The translations under genes and the position numbers were made by a program. A DNA stretch of 64,000 nt from positions 124,001 through 188,000 of the forward strand of contig JAQTTU010000003.1 in NCBI GenBank assembly GCA_028710605.1, in the 5' to 3' direction. The DNA comes from Sideroxydans sp. GTDB taxonomy: Bacteria; Pseudomonadota; Gammaproteobacteria; Burkholderiales; Gallionellaceae. The notes under the pieces are model-generated. The model saw nothing but the letters and a program-made list of their open reading frames with translations. It was not told the DNA's origin and did no database searches. Below are positions 57,170 to 64,000 of the stretch, one piece after another (the stretch's first letter is position 1; every line of letters begins with the position of its first letter).

Positions 57170-59485
57170 GTGAGTGACTCACAATATCCGAATATTTCGG
57201 ACGCAACCGAACGGGAAGGCATCGCCTTCCCGGCATTCATGGCGGAACACTATCCGCGCATCCTGCTGCAAATCGAACAAAACTGGGGCGGCATTACTGC
57301 CAACAATTTCTTCGACACGCTGCTGCTCGACAACCGCGAAGACCGCGAGGGCTTCCCCCAGGAAGCAATCCGGGAAATCGAGCTGCTCAAGGAATTCCAC
57401 AACTTTCTCTTTCCCCTACTCTCCGTCAACCCTTACGATCCGTTCAGCAGCGGCGGAATTCTCTCTCCCTTGGCCGAAACGTTCGCGCACAATCCGGCCG
57501 CCAATTCCAGCGCAACCGCAACCGCATTTTCACTGGGCGACGACACGATCCCGCCCGCCTCCGCCCCCGCAAAAAACGCGGAAAAGCCGGTGCACGGGCG
57601 CGGCAACTGGCCCAAGGTTCGCACCCAGCACGAGCTGTCCGCCATTTCCGAACTGCGCCGCAGCAATCAAAAACTTTATGCGCAACAGGGAAAACCTGTC
57701 GGCGAAATTCTGGTTCATTTCGGTTTTTCCGACGAGAAGTCGTTACGTGTCGTGCGCCGCATGCAGGAAAGAAATGAACAGGAAGCCAAGCCTATCGGGC
57801 AAGTGATGGTCGAACTCGGCATGATTGCCCAGGAAGACTTGACTTGCGCGCTGTGCGTCCAGTCCGGGATCATCATGGTGGATTTGGCGGCGATCACCAT
57901 TCCGCCCGAAACCAGCAAAATCATCCCCAACGACCGGGCCAGGGAAAGAATGGTCGTGCCCGTCGGCATTTACCACGACACGCTTTATCTGGCCGTGGAG
58001 GATCCGTTCACGTTCAAGGACGCATCGTTTTTCACCATGCTGACCATGCATAAAGTGGAACCCGTTTATGCGCCGCACAATGAAATTGTGAACCGTCTGA
58101 ATATGCACGGTTTTGCAAAAAGCAATTTCGTCATGCGCGAGGCCAAGGAAGAGTTCCGCAATCTGGCGCAACTGGCGTGCGATGCGCTGCCCAGCAGCCC
58201 GGAGTTTGAGTCCGAAAAGCTTGAAGCCAGCCTGTCCGAAAACGATGCCACCATCATCAAGCTGGTCAACAAGATGATATTGAATGCCTACTTTGAGGGG
58301 GCATCCGACATCCACGTCGAACTGTTTCAGGGCAGCCCGGAAACCGAGATCCGTTTTCGCCGCGACGGAGTTCTGGAGCATTTCTCCAGCTTTCCGCGCT
58401 CGTATCACCCGGCTGTCATATCGCGCATCAAAATCATGTCGGGGCTGGACATCTCGGAACGTCGCCAGCCGCAGGACGGAAAAATATCTTTCGGCCTGCC
58501 GGAAGGAGAGCGCATCGACTTGCGCGTATCCACCATCCCCGGCTTGCGCGGGATTGAATTCATCACCATCCGCATTTTGTCTTCCGGCGAGCCGATTCCG
58601 TTATCCGATCTCGGCATGTCCGAGCGCGACATGAAAGTCTTCCGCGAATCGACACAGCGCACCTACGGACTGATTCTGGTATGCGGCCCGACCGGCAGCG
58701 GCAAAACCACCACCCTGCATTCGGCCATCAAGGAACTGAACACCCCCGACCGCAAAATCTGGACGGCAGAAGATCCGGTGGAAATTGTGCAGCCGCATTT
58801 GTGCCAAGTGCAGGTGCATAACAAAATCGGCCTGGATTTCGCCAAGATATTGCGCGCCATGCTGCGCGCCGACCCCGATGTCATCATGATCGGCGAAATG
58901 CGCGATCAGGAAACGGCAAAGATCGCATTGGAAGCCTCCATGACCGGCCATCTGGTGCTGTCCACGCTGCACACCAACTCGGCCTCCGACACGGTGGCGC
59001 GACTGCTGGACATGGCGACCGACCCCTACAATTTGTCGGATGCGCTGCTATGCATACTCGCCCAGCGGCTCGCGCGCAAGCTATGCAGCCAATGCGCGAC
59101 ACGCGAGGAAGCCACCGCGTTTGAACTTGAAGAACTCGCCAACGAATACCACCAGTCCGGCCATGACAAGCGCCCGTCACGCGCCGAGCGCGAAGCGCTT
59201 ATTCGCGCATGGCACGAAGCTTACGCCGATGCCGATGGCAAGCTGTATCTCAAACACGCGGTCGGATGCAAGGCATGCAGCGAAGGCTACAAGGGGCGCA
59301 TCGGCTTGTACGAACTGCTGCAAATCACCCCCAAGGTGCGCCACCTGATTCGCTTGCAGTCGTCCGCCCAAGAATACAAAGCGGCCGGAATAGCCGAAGG
59401 CATGAGAACACTGAAACAGGACGGTATTGAAAAAGTTTTTCGCGGCATCACCGATATTATTCAGGTTCACAGCGCATGTGCCTGA
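57170..59485 (+). CDS. GspE/PilB-type secretion or pilus assembly ATPase with an extra N-terminal domain
   Basis: About 771 residues. Residues 20-80 (FMAEHYPRILLQIEQNWG, LLLDNREDREGFPQEAIREI) match the N-terminal domain of the two ankyrin proteins. Next is an MshEN-like domain with two GEILVHFGF / GQVMVELGM repeats (residues about 175-240), a possible c-di-GMP site. The ATPase core has Walker A GPTGSGKTTTLHSAI, the Asp box DPDVIMIGEMRDQETAKIAL, His box STLHTNSA, and a tetracysteine zinc site (CSQC, CKAC). GTG 57170 or TTG 57149 could be the start. No pilin or secretin genes lie beside it. Confidence 0.9.
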   Translation: MSDSQYPNISDATEREGIAFPAFMAEHYPRILLQIEQNWGGITANNFFDTLLLDNREDREGFPQEAIREIELLKEFHNFLFPLLSVNPYDPFSSGGILSPLAETFAHNPAANSSATATAFSLGDDTIPPASAPAKNAEKPVHGRGNWPKVRTQHELSAISELRRSNQKLYAQQGKPVGEILVHFGFSDEKSLRVVRRMQERNEQEAKPIGQVMVELGMIAQEDLTCALCVQSGIIMVDLAAITIPPETSKIIPNDRARERMVVPVGIYHDTLYLAVEDPFTFKDASFFTMLTMHKVEPVYAPHNEIVNRLNMHGFAKSNFVMREAKEEFRNLAQLACDALPSSPEFESEKLEASLSENDATIIKLVNKMILNAYFEGASDIHVELFQGSPETEIRFRRDGVLEHFSSFPRSYHPAVISRIKIMSGLDISERRQPQDGKISFGLPEGERIDLRVSTIPGLRGIEFITIRILSSGEPIPLSDLGMSERDMKVFRESTQRTYGLILVCGPTGSGKTTTLHSAIKELNTPDRKIWTAEDPVEIVQPHLCQVQVHNKIGLDFAKILRAMLRADPDVIMIGEMRDQETAKIALEASMTGHLVLSTLHTNSASDTVARLLDMATDPYNLSDALLCILAQRLARKLCSQCATREEATAFELEELANEYHQSGHDKRPSRAEREALIRAWHEAYADADGKLYLKHAVGCKACSEGYKGRIGLYELLQITPKVRHLIRLQSSAQEYKAAGIAEGMRTLKQDGIEKVFRGITDIIQVHSACA

Positions 59486-59543
59486 AGTTTGACCGTTGTA
59501 CAGCGACCATAAAAACAACATTTCACGCAAGGTGCTCCTTTAG

Positions 59544-61523
59544 ATGATGCGCACGGCCTACGAAAAATCTTTGCCTCAATTCAGATTGAAGCGCAACTTT
59601 CACCTGCGGGTGAAAAACGTTCTGACGACTTCACTTTTTTTAACGCCCTGTCTCGCTTACGCAGTCGGTATCGGCGAAGCTGAAATGCAAAGCCGCCTGG
59701 GCGAACCCTTGCGCGTTCGCGTGGAATTGACGGCTGACAAGTCGGAACATATCGAAAGCGCCTGCTTATCTCTGGCCAAGCCGAACTCGGATGAGGATCA
59801 AAACAGCTTCCTTACCCGCGCACGCATTTCCCTTCTGGCGGCAGCCGGTCGGTCGTATGTCGAAATCCGCACCAATGAACCGTTCAACGAACCGTTCGCC
59901 ATGATGCGCTTACAGATCAAGTGTCCCGGCTCGGGGATGGGGGTCTTCCTCAAGACGCTCGCCATATTGCCCGATCTGCCAGGCGCGACCGAGCTGGCGC
60001 AGAATGCCCCCATCAGCGCCCCGGCAGAAATGCCGGAAAGCGCGCAACCGGCTGCCGACGAGGCTATCGCACCCGGCACAGCCGTTCCCGCCGCGCCGCA
60101 ACCAACCCTTGCCACATTGCCGGAAAATCCCGCACTGCCAACGAACAACGCGATGGCCGCCTCTGCACCGGCGCAGACCGCCAAAGTGGAGACAGCCCCT
60201 GCCGCCCAATTGCCGCCCGTTGTCGCGCCATCGCCGCGCCCCAAAGCCGCGCCTACCCGGCGCAACGGTCTGGAAACCGTACTGGCCAAGCCTCGTTCCC
60301 GCGCGAAACGTCAGGCGCAAAGCGGTCGCTCCAAAGCATTTTACAAACCGGCTTTCAGGCTCAAACTTTCCGGTTCGCTGCTGACTGAATCGCCCGCAGG
60401 AATGACCAGTGAAAAAAGAAAAGCGCTGTTGCGGGAACAGCAAAAAGATCAGGATGCGGACAACCAGACCGCCCAGTATTTAACGCTGCTGCACCAGGTC
60501 AAACTGTTGCAGGAAGAACTGGAAAGCGTAAAACTGCAACTGGCGCAATTGCAAACCACGCCCAGTCTCGCTGCATCATCGGCGGAAGCCGCTTCGGCCA
60601 TCGCGGCAGCACCGGTCGCCGCATCCGCTGCCGAACCGGCGCAGGAAACACCGCCCCGCCCCGTCGCCAACCCGCCCGTCGCGACACCCAGCCAGCCGTC
60701 CTCGTCTCCCTTCGGCAAGATGAACATCGCCTATTTTGTCGCCGAACTGTTTTCTGCGGCATTGATCATTTTGCTGGGCATGCGTTTTATCAGCCGGAGA
60801 AAAACCCATCTGCAAGACGAAGACCTGTTCCAAACATTTACCCCCAAACCCGCGCAAGAGCCAGCGCCCGCCAAACAAAAGATTGAGCCCTCTCTTGCCA
60901 ATGTCCCGCCGTCAGGATTCCTGCGTACCCAGCCGCCTTCCCGTCCGGTAACAACATCGGTGAACACCTATTTCCCGGAGCCGCCGACGGAAACTTCCGA
61001 AGCGGATTTGCTCATGGAAGAAGCGGAGCTTTACAACATCCACGGCCACCCCGACAAAGCCGCCGTTATTCTGGGAGAGATCATCCAGAAATACCCGGAC
61101 AAGAACGAAGCCAGACTGTTGCTGTTGAACATCTATTCGTCCACCGGGAAGAAGCAGGAATTCGAACGCGCCGCCCAAGACCTCATGCGTCTCAATCCCG
61201 ACGAGGCGACCATGCAAACCATTCAAACACTGGAGCGCGTCTTCAATCAAAAGAAACCGCTTAGCACCGGCGAAACCACCGCCAAAATTCCTGCCGCAAA
61301 ACCGACGACCCCGCTGGATCTTGAGTTCGAATTGCCTTCCAGCAGCGAAAAGAAACCCGAGATCAATTTTGAAATCCCCACCCAGAAAATAGCCGTGGCG
61401 GACATCAACTTCGACATCCCCGCCGCCGGGCCGGACACAGACAACCCCGTACCCGCGCCGTCCGGCAAACCGAACCAGGAGATCGCCGTCGATCTGGATG
61501 CGCTGATGAAAAACCTCAAATAA
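59544..61523 (+). CDS. Second FimV-like protein
   Basis: 659 residues: signal peptide (VLTTSLFLTPCLAYAVG), FimV-type N-terminal domain (IGEAEMQSRLGEPLRVRVEL to FNEPFAMMRLQI), a Pro/Ala-rich linker, a coiled coil (LHQVKLLQEELESVKLQLAQ), one membrane segment (AYFVAELFSAALIILLGMRF) and a cytoplasmic TPR-like part (AELYNIHGHPDKAAVILGEI). Compared with the fimV at 19737 it lacks an obvious LysM domain. Its place 58 bases after the GspE-type ATPase suggests a joint role in an assembly platform. Confidence 0.85.
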   Translation: MMRTAYEKSLPQFRLKRNFHLRVKNVLTTSLFLTPCLAYAVGIGEAEMQSRLGEPLRVRVELTADKSEHIESACLSLAKPNSDEDQNSFLTRARISLLAAAGRSYVEIRTNEPFNEPFAMMRLQIKCPGSGMGVFLKTLAILPDLPGATELAQNAPISAPAEMPESAQPAADEAIAPGTAVPAAPQPTLATLPENPALPTNNAMAASAPAQTAKVETAPAAQLPPVVAPSPRPKAAPTRRNGLETVLAKPRSRAKRQAQSGRSKAFYKPAFRLKLSGSLLTESPAGMTSEKRKALLREQQKDQDADNQTAQYLTLLHQVKLLQEELESVKLQLAQLQTTPSLAASSAEAASAIAAAPVAASAAEPAQETPPRPVANPPVATPSQPSSSPFGKMNIAYFVAELFSAALIILLGMRFISRRKTHLQDEDLFQTFTPKPAQEPAPAKQKIEPSLANVPPSGFLRTQPPSRPVTTSVNTYFPEPPTETSEADLLMEEAELYNIHGHPDKAAVILGEIIQKYPDKNEARLLLLNIYSSTGKKQEFERAAQDLMRLNPDEATMQTIQTLERVFNQKKPLSTGETTAKIPAAKPTTPLDLEFELPSSSEKKPEINFEIPTQKIAVADINFDIPAAGPDTDNPVPAPSGKPNQEIAVDLDALMKNLK

Positions 61524-61529
61524 CAAAAT

Positions 61530-61612
61530 CCCCCTCCTCCGCAACGCCCGCCAACAGGCGTTCTGCACCATGCACCTCATGGAGATGGCCGTGTCTATTG
61601 GCTTGCCATCAA
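61530..61612 (-). repeat. GCCTATTGACGGGC-family repeat, copy i (decayed)
   Basis: AACGCCCGCCAACAGGCGTT, CTGCACCATGCACCTCATGG, then AGATGGCCGTGTCTATTGGC TTGCC: the same two-half plan with substitutions in both cores. It follows the FimV-like stop. Confidence 0.6.
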
Positions 61613-61752
61613 GTAATAAATTCCAATTCCTCCCCGCATCAACGAATGTCAGCCCGCATCAGTCTTTGCTTGACGGAAGCAAGTGGAAGGTCAAAAATCC
61701 CGCCGTCAGAATTGAAATACCGTTCAACGCAGTTCTATTTGGGGGAGGCAAT

Positions 61753-62682
61753 ATGAACAAGCATCTGGTTGTATGGCTGACTGTTGCAGCAGGTTTCATT
61801 TTTTCCAACGCGTATGCCGCAAGCGGCGAGCAGTGGGAAGTCACCACCAAAACGGAAATGCCCGGCATGCCCGCCGGGATGGGGGATACGACGATGACCG
61901 TGTGCCTCGTCAAGGGTGCGGAAAAAGACCCCAGACAAATGATGCAGCAGGATAGCGACTGCAAAGTCACCGACATGAAAACTGCGGGCAATAAAACCAC
62001 TTGGAAGATGCGCTGCGACAAAAACGGCGAAGTGATGACCGGTACGGGCGAGGTCACGCATAAATCCAGCAGTTATCAGGGCGTGACCAAACTGTCTGGG
62101 AAGTCTGACAGCCAGACTATCAACATGACCGCGAGTTTCAGCGGAAAGCGCATCGGCACGGCGTGCGATTCTTCGGCTGCGCCGGTGGCGACCGTCAAGG
62201 GCATGGAGAACATGAACGACATGATGGGCATGGCGAAATCGCAAATGGCCAGCGCGATGGCCGAGCAATGCGAAGTCTCCAACTATCAAGCCGCCGAATT
62301 AATTTCCAGCAGATTCTTTGGCGACAACGCCGCCTGTCCCGGCAAGGAAAAATTCGCGTGCAAGGTTATCAGCAAGGACGTAAAAAGGAACACCGAAGTC
62401 TATGTCAAGCTGGCGAAGCATGACGACACCTCGGATGTCGCCATCGCCAAGACTTGCGGCATAGATATGGCGGCAGCGACCAAGGCGATTTGTGCCAAAG
62501 TCGATGGCAGCAATTATGAAGAACTCGCCGACTATTGCCCGTCCGAAGCCAAGGCGTTCGAGGCGCAACGCAGCTATTCCAGCACGCCCAGATCAGCCGA
62601 CGTGATTACCGACAACCCGGTCGGCAACACCATCGACAACGTGCAAAAACTGAAAAGCCTGAAAGGCATGTTCGGATTCTGA
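61753..62682 (+). CDS. DUF3617 family secreted protein
   Basis: 309 residues: signal peptide (LVVWLTVAAGFIFSNAYAAS), then QWEVTTKTEMPGMPAGMGDT and later Cys-rich parts (CKVTDMKTAGNKTTWKMRCD), the DUF3617 layout. The C-terminal half (ACPGKEKFACKVISKDVKRN) extends beyond that domain and has further Cys pairs, probably periplasmic disulfides. ATG 61753 has GGGGGAGGCAAT. Function unknown. Confidence 0.82.
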   Translation: MNKHLVVWLTVAAGFIFSNAYAASGEQWEVTTKTEMPGMPAGMGDTTMTVCLVKGAEKDPRQMMQQDSDCKVTDMKTAGNKTTWKMRCDKNGEVMTGTGEVTHKSSSYQGVTKLSGKSDSQTINMTASFSGKRIGTACDSSAAPVATVKGMENMNDMMGMAKSQMASAMAEQCEVSNYQAAELISSRFFGDNAACPGKEKFACKVISKDVKRNTEVYVKLAKHDDTSDVAIAKTCGIDMAAATKAICAKVDGSNYEELADYCPSEAKAFEAQRSYSSTPRSADVITDNPVGNTIDNVQKLKSLKGMFGF

Positions 62683-62686
62683 TCGC

Positions 62687-63487
62687 GTGGTGAAATTTCT
62701 TTTCGGGGTGTTGCTGTTCTGCCAGGCATTTTCGGCAGCAGCGCACCCCGATGCTTTTTCAAAAGTTGCATCGGCGTATCTGGTCGAGCGCAACGGAGCT
62801 TTACTTCGGGAAAAACAATCTCATCAACGCCTGCCTCCCGCCAGCCTGACCAAGCTGATGACCGCATTGCTGGTGGCAGAGCATAAGCAACCCGATGCAC
62901 TGGTTACCGTGAGCCGGGCTGCCGCGCACGAGACCGGCACGCGCATCGGCCTCAAAGCGGGCGAACTATTTCGCAGCGACGACTTGCTGGCTGCCGCGCT
63001 AATCGCCTCGGCCAATGATGCTTGTCACGCCTTGGCCGATTTTGTCGGCGGCGACCAAATCCGTTTCGAGCAATTGATGAACCGCCGCGCCAAAGAACTG
63101 GGCATGCACGACACCCATTTCGCCAACGCCTGCGGCCACGATGCGCCGGACCACTTTTCCAGCGCGTTCGATTTATCGTTGCTGGCGCACGAAGTGCTCA
63201 AGCATCCGGCGCTGCTGAAATTCACCTCGCAGATCGACGCGCGCATCAGCACACAAGATGGCACGCACAGCTTCCATTTTGAAAACAAGAACGAATTGAT
63301 CGGCCGCTATCCCGGCGCGTTCGGCCTGAAAAGCGGCTTCACCCCCAACGCCGGAAAATGTCTGGTCGCCTTTGCCAAACGCGGCGAGCAGCGCGTGCTG
63401 CTGGTGATGCTGCACGGCAAGAATCGCTGGTGGGATGCGGTGGATATGCTGGATGCGGCGTTTGCCCATGCGCAGCCTGAAAACTGA
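62687..63487 (+). CDS. D-alanyl-D-alanine carboxypeptidase (PBP5/7-like)
   Basis: 266 residues: a signal peptide (FLFGVLLFCQAFSAAAHP) and the S11 peptidase motifs SLTK (catalytic Ser in ASLTKLMTALLV), SAND (SxN) and KSG (KTG-like) in GLKSGFTPNAGKC. It trims peptidoglycan peptides in the periplasm. There is no C-terminal amphipathic anchor, unlike PBP5. The start is GTG 62687 (or GTG 62690), 4 bases past the DUF3617 stop. Confidence 0.9.
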   Translation: MVKFLFGVLLFCQAFSAAAHPDAFSKVASAYLVERNGALLREKQSHQRLPPASLTKLMTALLVAEHKQPDALVTVSRAAAHETGTRIGLKAGELFRSDDLLAAALIASANDACHALADFVGGDQIRFEQLMNRRAKELGMHDTHFANACGHDAPDHFSSAFDLSLLAHEVLKHPALLKFTSQIDARISTQDGTHSFHFENKNELIGRYPGAFGLKSGFTPNAGKCLVAFAKRGEQRVLLVMLHGKNRWWDAVDMLDAAFAHAQPEN

Positions 63488-63521
63488 AACAGTGCTTGTG
63501 CTTATCCTCGCCAAGCCCCAG

Positions 63522-63688
63522 CCCGTCATTCCGGCGCAGGCCGGAATCCAGCCACAACAAAAACGCCGCGTAGCGGACAAAACCAACAACTTGCCATGAG
63601 CAGCGATGCAAAAACAAACAGTGAAGTTGCCCCGCTTGCGCGGGAAATTTCCTATCAACTGGATTCCGGCCTGCGCCGGAATGACGGG
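63522..63688. repeat. CGTCATTCCGGC-family inverted repeat with 30-bp perfect arms
   Basis: Arms 63522-63551 and 63659-63688 (CCCGTCATTCCGGCGCAGGC continuing to CGGAATCCAG) are exact inverse complements 107 bases apart. The right arm lies within the first codons of the last gene. Confidence 0.92.
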
Positions 63689-64000
63689 CGTTTTACTAGT
63701 GGAAGATTGGCGCAGCTATGGCTCACGCTGGCCGTGTGCATCAGCTACGCCAATGCGTTGACCGGCACGTTCCAGTTCGACGACTACAACGTCATCGTCA
63801 ACGAAGCACAAGTGCATAGCTGGGCAAACTGGTTCGATCATCTCGGCAGCGGCATCCGTCCGCTGCTCAAATTCACTTACACCCTGAACTGGACCCTGGG
63901 CGCGGGCGTGGTCGGTTTTCACCTGACCAATCTGCTGCTTCATCTGGCAAATAGTTTTCTGGTGTATCGCCTCGCGCAGGAGTTCGTGCGGCAACAATGG
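63596..64000 (+). CDS. Large integral membrane protein, N-terminal part (TMTC/TPR glycosyltransferase-like)
   Basis: Open from ATG 63596 to the window edge (135 codons). After an N-terminus that contains the repeat-coded peptide LDSGLRRNDG there is a membrane segment (LWLTLAVCISYANALTGTFQ), the loop FDDYNVIVNEAQVHSW, and RPLLKFTYTLNWTLGAGVVG followed by FHLTNLLLHLANSFLVYRL. This is the start of the family of multi-span proteins with C-terminal TPRs related to O-mannosyltransferases. The start is uncertain because the repeat overlaps it. Confidence 0.75.
   Translation, partial: MSSDAKTNSEVAPLAREISYQLDSGLRRNDGRFTSGRLAQLWLTLAVCISYANALTGTFQFDDYNVIVNEAQVHSWANWFDHLGSGIRPLLKFTYTLNWTLGAGVVGFHLTNLLLHLANSFLVYRLAQEFVRQQW

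Overview
The window is a stretch of bacterial chromosome whose gene content and gene order point to a betaproteobacterium. Typical runs are ilvE - zf-CHCC - waaF, the long leftward cluster leuC-leuD-leuB-asd-fimV-truA-trpF-trpB-trpA-accD-folC-SPOR-cvpA-purF-metZ, recA-recX, grpE-dnaK-dnaJ and a complete moxR/Bat operon. I infer Nitrosomonadales, perhaps a Gallionella/Sideroxydans-like lineage, but no marker here fixes the genus. Core genes are GC-rich. A few islets (28.7-30.1 kb, 35.9-36.2 kb, 5.2-5.5 kb) are visibly AT-richer.

Layout. 1-1793 (+): end of ilvE, a small zinc-finger protein and waaF. 1956-7582 (-): alaS, two small unknown reading frames, recX, recA and pncC. 7707-27193 (-): metZ, a DUF4160/DUF2442 pair, purF, cvpA, a SPOR protein, folC, accD, trpA, an intruding HicB-like gene, trpB, trpF, truA, a CbiQ/EcfT-like membrane protein, fimV, asd, leuB, leuD, an entericidin-like lipoprotein and leuC. 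27.2-35.2 kb is an accessory zone: a PIN/ribbon-helix-helix pair, two integron gene cassettes with attC sites and no integrase, a PIN/DUF433 cluster, an MFS transporter, a SWIM-domain protein and BrnT/BrnA. 35.4-39.5 kb (+): grpE, an extra 70-residue gene, dnaK and dnaJ behind a sigma-32-type promoter. 39.8-46.9 kb (-): the MoxR-DUF58-DUF4381-BatA-BatB-TPR-BatD operon. 47.4-49.7 kb (+): lemA, a predicted outer-membrane protein and a GIDE-like membrane protein. 49.8-57.0 kb (-): two ankyrin proteins flanking a marR-emrA-emrB efflux operon, then a DinG-type helicase. 57.2-64.0 kb (+): a GspE/PilB-type ATPase, a second FimV-like protein, a DUF3617 protein, a D-Ala-D-Ala carboxypeptidase and the start of a large membrane protein.

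Two observations stand out. First, the two ankyrin proteins and the GspE-type ATPase, all within about 9 kb, begin with the same roughly 65-residue N-terminal domain, which I do not recognise as a named family. It may be a shared docking module linking ankyrin proteins to a pilus/secretion ATPase. Second, the window is saturated with palindromic repeats. There are nine copies of an element built around GCCTATTGACGGGC, five long GTAG-initiated hairpins, and several hairpin families made of short tandem units. Some have entered coding sequence: two in-frame insertions in folC, probably one in alaS, repeat-coded ends of truA and trpF, and a repeat-coded peptide near the start of the last gene. 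No RAYT transposase that might mobilise the GTAG elements is present in the window.

No rRNA, tRNA, CRISPR array or complete insertion sequence was seen.
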